Shown: positions 1 through 9,355 of the stretch, in pieces | How the letters are laid out: each line of letters begins with the position of its first letter | Numbering within the stretch: the first letter of the stretch is position 1 | Virus record (IMG/VR): IMGVR_UViG_3300040801_001118 | Location: 1-38,177 of that record | From: a virus | Length of the DNA: 38,177 bases | Reading direction: 5' to 3' (one strand) | The notes under the pieces: model-generated | Database searches by the model: none | What the model was told of the DNA's origin: nothing | What the model saw: only the letters and a program-made list of their open reading frames with translations | Translations under genes and position numbers: made by a program

Positions 1-108
1 AAAGATGGCGATACACTTAACAACGAAATTTCAAACTTAGAGTTGATGACAAAAAGAGAGCATAATCAATTGCACACAAAAGATAACATCCACAAAAGAT
101 GGCAATGA
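1..108 (+). CDS. HNH endonuclease, C-terminal fragment
   Basis: The reading frame is open from base 1 and ends at TGA 106-108, so only the last 35 residues are present. They include a short D-G-D-x-L-N-N segment, an N-L-E-L-M-T-K motif and a conserved H-N-Q-L-H. This is the typical C-terminal pattern of HNH nucleases (the N-L-E-x-L-T-x-x-E-H signature). HNH nucleases encoded next to terminase genes assist DNA packaging in many phages, and this one overlaps terL, which fits that role. The zinc/metal-binding core lies outside the window, so function rests on the short tail motif and the position. A free-standing homing endonuclease is the alternative. Confidence 0.6.
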   Translation, partial: KDGDTLNNEISNLELMTKREHNQLHTKDNIHKRWQ

Positions 109-1466
109 CATACACACCACTACCATCACAAGAGAAGTTTCACAATGCCAATGAGATATTCAGACTTTTTGGCGGGAGTGCTGGTCCGGGAAAGAGTCAT
201 GCTTTAAGAATGGAGGCTGTAAGGCAGTGTATTACAACCCCAAACATAAAGGGGTTGGTTTTAAGGCGTACATTCTCAGAGCTTGAAAGCTCGATTGTTT
301 TTCCTCTATTAGCAGATATACCAAGAGAAATAGCAGAATATAATTCATCAAAACACATATTAAGATTCAATAATGGATCAATGATATTCTTTGGACATTG
401 CCAATATGACAAAGATGTATTCAAATATCAGGGAGCTGAGTATTCATTTATAGCCATAGATGAGCTTACCCATTTCACAGAGTTTCAATATAAATACCTA
501 TTATCTCGTTTGCGTACAACACAAGAGGGCGTAATACCAAACTTTTTTTCTACGACAAATCCCGGTGGTATAGGTCATTCATGGGTAAAAAGATTGTGGA
601 TAGATCGTAATTTTAACCAAGGTGAAGAGCCTAATGAATACAAGTTTATACCAGCAAGCGTATATGATAATCCATACTTGATGGAGCAAGACCCAGCATA
701 CATAAAACGACTTGAAGCCTTACCTGAAAATCAACGTAGAGCATTACTTGAGGGTGATTGGAATGTATTTGATGGGCAATTCTTCAAAGAATTTAGGCAC
801 GACATACATGTTATCGAACCAGTTATGCCATGTGACGAAATGGGAATAAAACGAATCATAATATGTGGCGATTACGGGTTTGCAAACCCTTCCGCAATAT
901 ACTTTCTAGCAGAAGACAATCAAGACAATGTATACTGTTACAAGGAATTATATGCCTCTGATTTGACGTACAAGGATTTAGGTACTAAAATTAGGGCAAT
1001 GTGTACAGACTATGAATGGGAAAAAAGCGGTGGAATGTTCTTTCTTGATCCAGCCGTAGTAAATAAATCAAACGAAATAACAAGAACAACCTGCAAAGAC
1101 GAACTGGATAGTCAAGGCTTTACAGTATATGGAGCAGACAATAATCGTATCAAAGGAGCTATGATTATTAGGGAGTATTTAAAGCCCTATGAAGACCCAA
1201 ACACAAAAGAACTAACATCAAAGTTAAAAATATGCAATAATTGTACTAACCTTATAAGAATACTCCCAGAGCTTATACATGATGACAATAATGTTGAGGA
1301 TGTTATGAAGAAGGGAGCAGAAGACCATGCTTATGACGGTCTAAGATATGGGCTTGCGGCACTAGCGGATGGAGAGGCAACTAGAGAGGGAAGCAAAAGA
1401 CTATATACAGGAGCAAGCAAAAAAGTTAGAATTAGTAAAGACAATATTATCCGTAAAACCTTCTAA
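99..1466 (+). CDS. terL: terminase large subunit (ATPase-nuclease packaging motor)
   Basis: This is the motor that pumps DNA into the prohead and cuts it. Visible motifs, in order: Walker A GGSAGPGKS (residues 25-33), Walker B IAIDE (118-122), the coupling motif TTNPGG (152-157), then an RNase H-like nuclease with candidate metal ligands D258 (in GDYGF), D317 (in FLDPA) and D413 (in AYDGLRYG). At 455 residues it is a full-length two-domain TerL. There is a second ATG at 105. That start would give a 4-base ATGA overlap with the upstream HNH stop and is at least as plausible as 99. Its stop overlaps the portal start by one base (TAATG), suggesting translational coupling. Identity is secure; the exact start is not. 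Confidence 0.95.
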   Translation: MAMTYTPLPSQEKFHNANEIFRLFGGSAGPGKSHALRMEAVRQCITTPNIKGLVLRRTFSELESSIVFPLLADIPREIAEYNSSKHILRFNNGSMIFFGHCQYDKDVFKYQGAEYSFIAIDELTHFTEFQYKYLLSRLRTTQEGVIPNFFSTTNPGGIGHSWVKRLWIDRNFNQGEEPNEYKFIPASVYDNPYLMEQDPAYIKRLEALPENQRRALLEGDWNVFDGQFFKEFRHDIHVIEPVMPCDEMGIKRIIICGDYGFANPSAIYFLAEDNQDNVYCYKELYASDLTYKDLGTKIRAMCTDYEWEKSGGMFFLDPAVVNKSNEITRTTCKDELDSQGFTVYGADNNRIKGAMIIREYLKPYEDPNTKELTSKLKICNNCTNLIRILPELIHDDNNVEDVMKKGAEDHAYDGLRYGLAALADGEATREGSKRLYTGASKKVRISKDNIIRKTF

Positions 1467-3904
1467 TGTTTGAAAAAATTAAAAAATCTATTTTCAAGGA
1501 GACACCTATAAACAAGATGTCAAAACCTATTGGAAAATCAGGTACAACAGTTTCACAAGGATATATCACAGACGATTACAACGGTTCATTGCAGGGAAAG
1601 AACGGATATACAACCTACGACGAAATGTTCAGGTCAGACGCACAGGTAAACGCTACCGTGCATCTTTGCATTAATACCATATTGGGTGCCGACTGGTACA
1701 TTGAGCCAGCAGTAGACGAAAACGGTGAAGTAACAAAGGAATACCAAGAACAAGCCGACTTTATAGACCGTGCCTTATTTGAAGACATGGATCTTACATG
1801 GGAGCAAACACTATATGAAACATTGATGTGCCTACCATTCGGATTTTCAGTATTAGAAATAATCCTAAAGCTAAACGAAGACGGACAAATCATAGTAAAG
1901 AAACTATCAAGCCGTAAACAAAACACAGTTGAGAAGTTCGAAACAATGGACGGAAAACCTGGAATAACTCAAAACGTATCGCCTACAATGTGGGATTACG
2001 ACAAGAAAACAAACTACCTTGTATCAATACCAGAAGACAAACTACTTATATTCACACACAACAAGCAAGGTGACAACTACGAGGGAATCTCAATGCTACG
2101 ACCAGCCTACCGTAACTGGTTCATTAAGGGTGAACTATTAAAATTCGACTCAGTAAGACATGAAAAACTAGCAATGGGAGCATACATCGGTAGATGCCCA
2201 AAGAATACGCCAGAAGAAGAAAAAGAAAACTTCCTAGCAGACATTATGCGCCTACGAGTAAGCGAAAACTCAGCCGTATTATTACCAGGAACAAAAGAAG
2301 ACGGCTGGGATGTTGAAGTAATCGACACTACCAAAGGAAACGGTACAGACATATTCGAGTCAATCAAATACCACGACGGACAAATCCCAAAGGTAGTACT
2401 TGCTAACTTTATTGACCTTGGAAGCTCAGACACTGGATCAAGAGCAATGGACGAATCAAAGAAAGCACTATTCCTACAAGCATTAGAGGCAACAGCAAAG
2501 AACATAGCTTCAGTATACAACCGTAAACTTATCAGAAGACTTGTTGACTATAACTTTAAAACAGACGCATACCCAATGCTAAAGTTTAAGTCAATGGAGG
2601 ACAACGACAATGAAAAGTTCTCAACAATCTTAAAGTCACTATTCGACGCTGGTGCAATAACATCAGACATGGAAACAGAGCAACATATTCGAGGTATGAT
2701 TGACCTACCGCCTAAATCAAAGGAAGCTATCGAACAAGCTGAAGAGATGCGTCAAAACCTACTACAGCCAGATGTAATGTACGACGATGAAGAGGACGAC
2801 AGCACATCAAGCGAAAGCGATGAAGTGTCAGACTCAGAAAAAGACGACATGGAAGAAGGAGACGAATCAGAGTTCAGCGATTATCTAAACCTCGCTAAGC
2901 ATGTAAACAATAAGTTTATAATAGGCTTACAAAACGAATGTGGCACTTCTGAAGAATATCAGGAGTTAAAAAAAAAAGGATATAGATTAAACGACTACGA
3001 AAAGAAAGCGTGGCGACCTATGACATTTGCCGAACGAAAGGTAAACTTCAATTCATTAGACAAAACAATGAAGCAAGCCAAAGGAAGCCTCAAGAAATCA
3101 GTTGATGACATAACAAGGAAACAAAAAGAAGACCTTATTAAGCAAATCAAGAAAGCCGTTGACAACAACGATCCTGAATCCCTTGGAAACATCTCTATTA
3201 AGTACAAAGGAGAATTAGCTCAAGCAATAACAGACCTGCAAAAGGATATGTTCGAGGTAGGTAAAAAAACAGCCGCTACTGAGATGGGAGTAAAAGTACC
3301 ACCTACAAAGAAAGAGGTTAGAGGCGCAATGCGTGTACAAAACGACGCTATAGTCAATGACATGACTACCAGAATGGAGAACGAGGCAAAGCTTGCTACT
3401 AGCCAACTCATCAATCAACGAGGTGGATCAATTACAGCAGTAAACTCAACAACGGCAGGAGTAGCAGCCGGAAAGGCTATGACAAATGTAGCAACAAAAG
3501 CTACAAACCAATTAATTACGTACGGAATAACAGGCTCAATCAATGTGGGGCGTGGTTCAATCTTTGACCTATACCCAGAACAAATCTATGCCGTTCAGTA
3601 TTCTGCAATCCTAGACGGAAAAACATCAAACAGGTGCCTATCACTAGACGGCAGGGTAGTAAAGTATAAATCACAGGACTACTACAATTACAGCCCACCT
3701 CAACATTTTAATTGTCGTTCTATTTGGGTTGAGATATTAAAAGAAGAGCAATTCAAGCCAGACATTGGCAAGATACCAAAGTCAATTCCACCCTCAACAA
3801 ACATAAATACATCACAGAACCTAAAGAAGCCTATACTCAACAGAAACAGCCCAGCAAGCAAAGAAATAAAGCGCAGAAGAGACGTTGAGAAGTTAATGAA
3901 TTAG
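1466..3904 (+). CDS. portal protein fused to MuF-type head morphogenesis domain
   Basis: Residues 1 to about 440 resemble the DUF935/Mu gp29 portal family, the dodecameric ring through which DNA enters the head. A very acidic D/E/S-rich linker follows (about 430-475). The second half is a helical MuF-type region ending in the Phage_Mu_F signature: an ILDGKTSNRC segment, then PPQHFNCRS near 743-752. Portal-MuF fusions of about 800 residues are known, and in other phages the two parts are separate genes (Mu gp29 and gp30). The MuF part probably enters the head as a minor protein. An A10 homopolymer at 2968-2977 lies at the border between the two halves (see findings). The gene starts inside the terL stop codon. 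Confidence 0.9.
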   Translation: MFEKIKKSIFKETPINKMSKPIGKSGTTVSQGYITDDYNGSLQGKNGYTTYDEMFRSDAQVNATVHLCINTILGADWYIEPAVDENGEVTKEYQEQADFIDRALFEDMDLTWEQTLYETLMCLPFGFSVLEIILKLNEDGQIIVKKLSSRKQNTVEKFETMDGKPGITQNVSPTMWDYDKKTNYLVSIPEDKLLIFTHNKQGDNYEGISMLRPAYRNWFIKGELLKFDSVRHEKLAMGAYIGRCPKNTPEEEKENFLADIMRLRVSENSAVLLPGTKEDGWDVEVIDTTKGNGTDIFESIKYHDGQIPKVVLANFIDLGSSDTGSRAMDESKKALFLQALEATAKNIASVYNRKLIRRLVDYNFKTDAYPMLKFKSMEDNDNEKFSTILKSLFDAGAITSDMETEQHIRGMIDLPPKSKEAIEQAEEMRQNLLQPDVMYDDEEDDSTSSESDEVSDSEKDDMEEGDESEFSDYLNLAKHVNNKFIIGLQNECGTSEEYQELKKKGYRLNDYEKKAWRPMTFAERKVNFNSLDKTMKQAKGSLKKSVDDITRKQKEDLIKQIKKAVDNNDPESLGNISIKYKGELAQAITDLQKDMFEVGKKTAATEMGVKVPPTKKEVRGAMRVQNDAIVNDMTTRMENEAKLATSQLINQRGGSITAVNSTTAGVAAGKAMTNVATKATNQLITYGITGSINVGRGSIFDLYPEQIYAVQYSAILDGKTSNRCLSLDGRVVKYKSQDYYNYSPPQHFNCRSIWVEILKEEQFKPDIGKIPKSIPPSTNINTSQNLKKPILNRNSPASKEIKRRRDVEKLMN

Positions 3905-3953
3905 ACACAATTAAAATATTACATTATAATTAAATAGCATTTAAAATACTTAA

Positions 3954-5312
3954 ATGAATACAGTGGTATTAGATAAGACAAAACAACAAAGCAAAAAATC
4001 CTCATTCAGCGGACAGTTTTTTGCTGAATTACACTTGGATAAAGACTTCAATGCAGGTGACTTGATTGATATCCAAGTTATGAGAAAAGGAGAGTGGAAC
4101 CACCCAATCTATGGAAAAATAGAGGTGACTAGTGACACTTTATCGGAAGTACTAGAAAATTTTTATTCTCGCCAACGTGGAGTTGACCTAGCTCTTGATG
4201 AAAATCATGAGCCAGACCATAAAGCCCTTGGTTGGTTTAAGGAATTGTACTTATTGGGGAGCGAAAATTTATATGCTACTATAGAACTGACTCAAAGAGG
4301 TGCCGAGCTTCTGAAGGAAGGCGCATATAAATACTTCTCCCCTGAAATTATCTTCAGCGGTGAAGACGAAGAAACAGGCGACGAATATAGTAATTTGTTG
4401 ATTGGTGGAGCTATCACAAATAGACCATTTTTCAAAAATATGGAGCCACTTATGGCTAGTGAAGTTACCAACGATTACCAAACACAGAGTCCAACATACT
4501 TATTATTAACAGAAGACACTATGAAAGATTTACTTAATCTTGCAGACTCATTGAACTCTAAGGAGACAATCAGTTTGTCAGAAAAGGAAAGCTTAACACA
4601 GGCGTTCAACCAATTATCAGCAGATAAACAGGTTCAAGCAAAAGGTATTGTAGATACTTTATTGAAAAAGTTTAACGACGAAGAAGAGGTTGAGGCAGTT
4701 GAGGAGGTTGTTGAAGAAGAGGCTACTGAAGAAGTAGTTGAAGAATCAGCAGACGAAGAAACAGAGGAAGTATCAGAAGAGCCAGAAGTGGCTACAGAGG
4801 TACAAGCTTCAGAAGACGAAACAGCTGAAGAGGTTGAGGAGTTAGAAGAAGAAAAAGAAGAAGAGGTTGACCCAGAAGTTGAAGGTGACGAGGAAACACC
4901 AGTAGTTCAAGAGCCTGTACAGGCTTCTGAAAAGATTACAGTTGAAGCTTCATCATTTAGCGAACTTCAAGCAGAAGTATCAAAACTTCGTAAGGAATCT
5001 CATGACAGAATGGTACAAGACAAGGTTGATGCATTGATTTTCAGTGAGGCAACTAAGACTGGTTCTGTTCTACCAAAGAATAGAGACACATTGGTTGGTA
5101 TATTCTCTGACATGTCAGAAAAGCATATCGGTCAAGTAACTAAGTTCTTAAAAGATAATCCAGTTGTAAGCTTTAGCGAGATTGGATCAGACAAGGAGGT
5201 TGAGAACAAAGTTGACGAGGAATTAGTTTCAGTATTCGAAAAGAATGCAAACCTACCTCGTGAGTACGCAGAAAAGGCAGCAGAAGAGTTTGCAAAAAGC
5301 AAACAAAAATAA
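3954..5312 (+). CDS. Mu I-like prohead protease fused to acidic scaffold region
   Basis: The first roughly 190 residues match the phage Mu I-protein protease pattern: an N-terminal strand-rich segment, a DENHEPDHKALGW motif, then a YKYFSPE motif and an LIGGAITNRPF motif. This group releases the scaffold during head maturation. Residues about 235-330 are almost entirely Glu/Val/Ala/Asp and would act as scaffold. The last 120 residues are a predicted helical segment that could bind the capsid shell. In Mu the scaffold is made as an internal product of the same gene; an internal start, such as the ATG at codon 188 (4515), could do the same here, but that is inference. Position between portal and capsid genes supports the call. 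Confidence 0.85.
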   Translation: MNTVVLDKTKQQSKKSSFSGQFFAELHLDKDFNAGDLIDIQVMRKGEWNHPIYGKIEVTSDTLSEVLENFYSRQRGVDLALDENHEPDHKALGWFKELYLLGSENLYATIELTQRGAELLKEGAYKYFSPEIIFSGEDEETGDEYSNLLIGGAITNRPFFKNMEPLMASEVTNDYQTQSPTYLLLTEDTMKDLLNLADSLNSKETISLSEKESLTQAFNQLSADKQVQAKGIVDTLLKKFNDEEEVEAVEEVVEEEATEEVVEESADEETEEVSEEPEVATEVQASEDETAEEVEELEEEKEEEVDPEVEGDEETPVVQEPVQASEKITVEASSFSELQAEVSKLRKESHDRMVQDKVDALIFSEATKTGSVLPKNRDTLVGIFSDMSEKHIGQVTKFLKDNPVVSFSEIGSDKEVENKVDEELVSVFEKNANLPREYAEKAAEEFAKSKQK

Positions 5313-5338
5313 TTTATTTATAATTTAACTTAATTTAC

Positions 5339-5809
5339 ATGGCAGCAAATACAGCAGCTAGGGATACAAATAGAGCAGACGGTAAGTTGCTTTCAATCCC
5401 AGTTCAAAACGCATGTACTATTTACAAGGGAGACTGGGTTATCTGTGATACAGATGGATTCGCTCAAACTAACGATGGTACTACAACAACTCTTGCAGAT
5501 GGAGACATCTTCATGGGAATCGCAGCAGCAACTGTTGACAATTCATCAGGTTCTGACGGTGACGTAGAAGTAGAGGTATTCACTACTGGTGAATTCTTAC
5601 TACCTTGTGCAGCTACAGCTTCTCAAGCTCTAGTTGGAAACAGTGTATACATCAACAACACAGGTGACTCAGGAGCATTAGCTATCGCAGCTATTACAGA
5701 CGCCCCAGAGTGTATCGTTGGAATGTGTACAGCTTTCGAATCAACTACTTCAATTCGTGTACGTATTGATAATGCAGTTGGAAACTTGGCTACAACAACA
5801 GCTTCTTAA
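5339..5809 (+). CDS. head decoration / DUF2190-like capsid protein
   Basis: A 156-residue, small-residue-rich (Ala, Thr, Gly, Asp) beta-type protein without signal peptide or membrane segment. It sits directly between protease/scaffold and major capsid protein, where many Mu-like and lambda-like phages encode a decoration protein. The central D-G-D-I-F-M-G-I-A segment and the later alternation of 'GNSVYINN' and 'ECIVGMC' blocks resemble DUF2190 (capsid-associated beta-sandwich) proteins, which carry a 'VGDPVYL...G.a' pattern. It probably binds the capsid outer face and stabilises it. Codon use is like that of the capsid gene, suggesting high expression. The family assignment is by pattern and place, not by a catalytic motif. 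Confidence 0.65.
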   Translation: MAANTAARDTNRADGKLLSIPVQNACTIYKGDWVICDTDGFAQTNDGTTTTLADGDIFMGIAAATVDNSSGSDGDVEVEVFTTGEFLLPCAATASQALVGNSVYINNTGDSGALAIAAITDAPECIVGMCTAFESTTSIRVRIDNAVGNLATTTAS

Positions 5810-5848
5810 TCAGAACAATTTAAAAATATTATTTAATAATCTATCAAA

Positions 5849-6760
5849 ATGATAACTAGAACAGATATTCCAGCTTTCATGGATGTAGGTATGAAGACAA
5901 ACTTCATGATGGGATTTGAAGGAGTAGATTCTATCTACGAGAAAGTTTGTATGACTATCACATCTGACAAAGATGAGGAGAAATACCCATTCCTAGGAGC
6001 TACAGCAGGACTTCGTGAATGGAAGACAGAAAGACAACACAAAGATATTGCAGAGTACTCATTCACTATCGTGAATAAGGACTACGAGGATACTATCTCA
6101 GTTTCTCGTAATGCAATTGACGACAACCAATACAAACAGTACTTTACTCAAGCTCTATCAATGGGTGCAGAGGTTGCACGTTCTTACGACGTAATCTTCG
6201 CAGCTCATGTTGAAGCTGGTACAAGTACTACTTGTTACGATGGTCAATACTTCTTTGACACTGATCACAGCTCAAAGAACTCAGGAACTCAATCAAACTA
6301 CGACAATTCAATCGCTCTTTCAGCTACAAACGCAAAAACTGCAATTACAGCTATGCAAAGTTTCAAAGACGATCAAGGTGTAGTTATGGGTGCTAACCCT
6401 ACTCATGTTATGGTACCAACTGGACTTGGATTCACAGCAATGGAAGTATTCAACCCAGCACCATTATCAGCAGGAGCTACAGAGCCAGATGAGAAAGTAT
6501 TGAGTGGTTGGTTGCAAGTTATTGTAAACCCTTACATGACTACTAACGCAACTCCATCAATCTCTAACTGGATTCTTCTTGACCTTTCTAAGCCAGTTAA
6601 GCCTTTTGTTTTCCAAAACAGAAAGCCAGCTACTTTTGAAGTAATGGATTCAGGAGATGACGCATTCGAACGAAACATCATCAAGTATGGTGTACACGCT
6701 CGATTCGCATACGGATACGGTGAGTGGAGATACGCATACTTGTGTAACGACACTAATTAA
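5849..6760 (+). CDS. major capsid protein, Mu gpT-like
   Basis: A 303-residue protein of the Mu-like major head subunit (gpT) family, HK97 fold by family knowledge. Supporting motifs are the N-terminal helix with conserved 'FMMGFEG', the central CYDGQYFFDTDH block (gpT proteins characteristically have a D-G-x-x-F-F-x-x-x-H segment), and the C-terminal stretch ending ARFAYGYGEWRYAY. Length agrees with gpT (about 300). It lies where the capsid gene is expected and is followed by a perfect 8-bp GC-rich hairpin at 6776-6799. The start is the only plausible ATG, with an AT-rich leader and no Shine-Dalgarno. It should be one of the most abundant virion proteins. Confidence 0.92.
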   Translation: MITRTDIPAFMDVGMKTNFMMGFEGVDSIYEKVCMTITSDKDEEKYPFLGATAGLREWKTERQHKDIAEYSFTIVNKDYEDTISVSRNAIDDNQYKQYFTQALSMGAEVARSYDVIFAAHVEAGTSTTCYDGQYFFDTDHSSKNSGTQSNYDNSIALSATNAKTAITAMQSFKDDQGVVMGANPTHVMVPTGLGFTAMEVFNPAPLSAGATEPDEKVLSGWLQVIVNPYMTTNATPSISNWILLDLSKPVKPFVFQNRKPATFEVMDSGDDAFERNIIKYGVHARFAYGYGEWRYAYLCNDTN

Positions 6761-6775
6761 TCTTAATTGATTTGA

Positions 6776-6799
6776 GGAGGGGTGAGCAATTACCCCTCC
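6776..6799 (+). terminator. GC-rich hairpin after the capsid gene, no U-tract
   Basis: A perfect 8-bp inverted repeat, GGAGGGGT at 6776-6783 and ACCCCTCC at 6792-6799, with an 8-base loop. It starts 15 bases after the capsid stop. No run of T follows, so it is not a classical intrinsic terminator. It could be a U-less terminator, an mRNA-stabilising 3' end or a processing site. Confidence 0.6.
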
Positions 6800-6828
6800 A
6801 ACTGACTAATTAATAATAATCCACCAAC

Positions 6829-7173
6829 ATGAAAACAGTATGTATAAAGATTAAGGACAATCACCCAGCAGGAGTTCGTAACCGTGCAGGGTTTAGTTTC
6901 TCAAAGACACCTCAACAAATAGAAGTTACTGACGAAGAGCTAAAGATCCTAAAAGCTGACAAAGAGCTTATTTTCTGTAAAAAGAAACTAGATATTGAAA
7001 ACTCAATAGACGGAGAAAAGGTTTATGAAACAAACACAGTAAGCAAAGAATCAATTATGGCAGAACTAGATATGAAGGGAATCAAATACCGAAAGACTCT
7101 ATCAAAGTCAAACCTAGTTAAATTATTAGAAGAATCAGAAGTTATACCAGAATTAAATGAAGACAATGAGTAA
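6829..7173 (+). CDS. FluMu N-terminal / HeH-like head protein
   Basis: A 114-residue protein. The N-terminus (about 1-45) reads 'KIKDNHPAGVRNRAGFSFSK' and resembles the short domain found in HI1506-like proteins of Mu-type prophages, including an arginine before 'AGF'. The last 40 residues (MAELDMKGIKYRKTLSKSNL, followed by an L-L-E-E stretch) look like a HeH/LEM helix-extended-helix module of about 35 residues, which in phages is tied to DNA or protein contact. In Mu-like phages this protein is encoded immediately after the major capsid gene, as here. Its precise role (head-tail joining or capsid accessory) is unknown. It overlaps the next gene by up to 17 bases. Confidence 0.6.
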   Translation: MKTVCIKIKDNHPAGVRNRAGFSFSKTPQQIEVTDEELKILKADKELIFCKKKLDIENSIDGEKVYETNTVSKESIMAELDMKGIKYRKTLSKSNLVKLLEESEVIPELNEDNE

Positions 7174-8311
7174 GCTATCAAGCCTTGAATTAGCAATACA
7201 AGCATTAAACGAAGAGATAGAAAATAAGCAATCAAAAGTTGCTGAGTTTAAATCTATATTATCATCACTAGAGAACAAGGCTGATTCGATTGAGGTATAT
7301 ATTGAAGAGAAAAAGAATGTTGCACTACAAATAGATAAAGCAAATCAGGAGCTAGAAAAGCAAAACGAGGAATTGCAAAAACAAACACAAAAAGCAATAA
7401 ACCAAGCAAAACAAAAAGTAAAAGCAGAAACAAAGATCCTTTCTTCTTTATCAGAAAAAAACGAAAAAGAGTTAGCTAAACTAAACAGTCTAAAATCTGA
7501 ATTATCTGATAAAGAACAATCACTTGCAACTCAAAGCAAAAAACTACAAGAAAAGGAATTAGAACTAGAAAAGAAACTAGCAGAATCAAACAAGACTAAA
7601 AACCCTGATACTAAACTAGCCTCTAAAATGGCCTCAGAGATTAAAAAACTTGAAAACAATATAATCACTAAACAAAGTGAGTTGAAGGCTCTAACGCAAT
7701 CCTGTGAAGAATTAAAGGACACTCAAGTAGAACAAGCCAACGAGTATAATAAAAATATGCTTCAAACCTTATTAGAAAAAGAATCACAGCTAAAATCAAA
7801 GGAATACGAACTAAAACAACAATCAAAAGAAATAACAGAATCACAAAAAGAAATAAATAAGCAAAAGGACAATCAAAAAGAACTTCAAGAAAAAGCAAAC
7901 AAACTCATAGAAAAGGAAAACAACATCAAGCAACTTGAGGCTAAGTTCAATAAAGACAATCATTATTTCTCTATTAAGCTTTCCGAAATACTTCAAAAAG
8001 AAAAGGAATTAGAAGTAAAAGAACTACAACTTATTAGCAGAGAATCAGCAGCAAACAAGGCAATAAAAGAATCTCAACTAAATATTGATTTATATAATGT
8101 AAAATATGGTAATATTAATAAGGAAAAGGACGAGAACATAAAATTGATAAAAGATATTATAAAAGAGAAACAAGCTTTAGAGAAAATACAAGAAAGCAAC
8201 GCAGTAGAACTAGCTAAAATAAACGGACACCTCAACAAACTAGAACGAACAAAGATAGAACTAGAAAAGAAGGAAAAGGAAATAGAGCAACGAGAATTAC
8301 AACTAAAATAA
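7157..8311 (+). CDS. long coiled-coil structural protein
   Basis: A 384-residue protein made almost entirely of Lys, Glu, Gln, Leu, Asn and Ser in heptad-like order, so predicted to be one continuous coiled coil of several hundred angstroms. No Gly/Pro-rich break, signal peptide or membrane segment is seen. Two ATG codons are possible: 7157 (17-base overlap with the previous gene) and 7166 (8-base overlap). It lies between the FluMu-like gene and fibre-like genes, so it may form the stalk of a head fibre or an internal head filament. No family is recognised; compositional bias makes database matches to myosin-like or SMC-like proteins uninformative. Confidence 0.6.
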   Translation: MKTMSKLSSLELAIQALNEEIENKQSKVAEFKSILSSLENKADSIEVYIEEKKNVALQIDKANQELEKQNEELQKQTQKAINQAKQKVKAETKILSSLSEKNEKELAKLNSLKSELSDKEQSLATQSKKLQEKELELEKKLAESNKTKNPDTKLASKMASEIKKLENNIITKQSELKALTQSCEELKDTQVEQANEYNKNMLQTLLEKESQLKSKEYELKQQSKEITESQKEINKQKDNQKELQEKANKLIEKENNIKQLEAKFNKDNHYFSIKLSEILQKEKELEVKELQLISRESAANKAIKESQLNIDLYNVKYGNINKEKDENIKLIKDIIKEKQALEKIQESNAVELAKINGHLNKLERTKIELEKKEKEIEQRELQLK

Positions 8312-8315
8312 ACAA

Positions 8316-8684
8316 ATGGCAACCTCTCAAACAGCACAGCTAACAAAGAACGACTTACCGATAGCAATAGCAGAGCAACAGTTGAGAGGTAAGACAGCAG
8401 TAAAGTCAGCCCCTTTGGCTGATACTGAATACGCTATTCAAATACCTGCAAAGACATCAAAAATTACATTTAAGTTAAGAGATTCAGATGCAACATTCAA
8501 GTTCGCACTTGGATCTCTTTCAGATGCTGGAATATTATCCGGTACTGACTGGGATCAAATGGATGGTGGCGATGTTTACTATGAAACAGGAATAAACTGC
8601 GGAGACGACCAATATATATACTTTTCATCAACTTCAGCAAGCCAAGTTGGCGTTCTTCACTATTGGTACAATGAAATGCAATAA
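8316..8684 (+). CDS. small beta-rich structural protein
   Basis: A 122-residue protein not confidently assigned. After a 35-residue N-terminal segment it alternates hydrophobic and polar residues as a beta-sandwich would (AIQIPAKTSKITFKLR, then a GDDQYIYFSS block near the end). It carries three Trp/Tyr-rich turns and no Cys pair. It follows the coiled-coil gene by four bases and precedes fibre-like genes by 11, so it is most likely another virion component, perhaps a small cap or adaptor of the same appendage. Start context is A-rich (AAACAAATG) without a Shine-Dalgarno. Confidence 0.45.
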   Translation: MATSQTAQLTKNDLPIAIAEQQLRGKTAVKSAPLADTEYAIQIPAKTSKITFKLRDSDATFKFALGSLSDAGILSGTDWDQMDGGDVYYETGINCGDDQYIYFSSTSASQVGVLHYWYNEMQ

Positions 8685-8695
8685 CTAATCATTAA

Positions 8696-9349
8696 ATGGC
8701 TATTAGAAGAAAAGTCTCAGGCGGGCTAAACTATCTCGGAACATGGGATGCAGATACAAATACACCAAATTTGTCAGATGGTTCAGGAAGTAATGGTGAT
8801 TATTATATTGTTTCAGTTGCTGGAATAACTACTATTGATGGCGAGAGTGATTGGGATGTAGGTGATTGGATAATTGCAAACGATACAAAATGGCAGAAGA
8901 TAGATAATACAGATGCAAAGTCATTGAATGACTTAACAGATGTAGCTATATCATTACTTCAAAACGATGACCTTTTAAGGTATAATAGCGATACAAGTTT
9001 ATGGGAGAATGAATCACAAATTGAATCCTACTTACCATATCTAGACGGTAAAACGATAGTTTCTGAAGGAAAAAAAGGACAATGGAGTTTCGGGGATGGT
9101 GTTTACTGGGTTTGTATAGGTTCTGACACGTGGATTTCACTAACTACCGCAGAGCAACTTAATGAAATATTAGCACTATATTCATTAGTATCTGAGAAAA
9201 TCGAATCGTTCGTACCAGCTAATAGTATAACTGACCAAGACTCAACAGGAGTTAAAGGGCAGTGGAGCTATTCTGCAGGCTATAGATACGATTGTATAGC
9301 TACTAATACATGGATAAGACAAGCGGTAGCAACTACATTCACTAAATAA
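8696..9349 (+). CDS. fibre-like protein with GTWDA and LNDLTDV modules
   Basis: The 217-residue protein begins with YLGTWDADTNTP and GDYYIVSVAG, a module frequent in phage fibre and baseplate-associated proteins, followed by VGDWIIAND. Around residue 80 comes SLNDLTDVAI, the short repeat typical of trimeric head or tail fibres, with 'DDLLRYNSDTSLWEN' after it. Two related Trp-rich units close the protein: KKGQWSFGDGVYWVCIG (about 124-140) and VKGQWSYSAGYRYDCIA (about 186-202), each ending in 'TW'. They look like tandem copies of a small fibre-tip domain. It likely builds a trimeric appendage; location in the head module suggests a head fibre rather than a tail fibre. Confidence 0.65.
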   Translation: MAIRRKVSGGLNYLGTWDADTNTPNLSDGSGSNGDYYIVSVAGITTIDGESDWDVGDWIIANDTKWQKIDNTDAKSLNDLTDVAISLLQNDDLLRYNSDTSLWENESQIESYLPYLDGKTIVSEGKKGQWSFGDGVYWVCIGSDTWISLTTAEQLNEILALYSLVSEKIESFVPANSITDQDSTGVKGQWSYSAGYRYDCIATNTWIRQAVATTFTK

Positions 9350-9355
9350 AAAATT

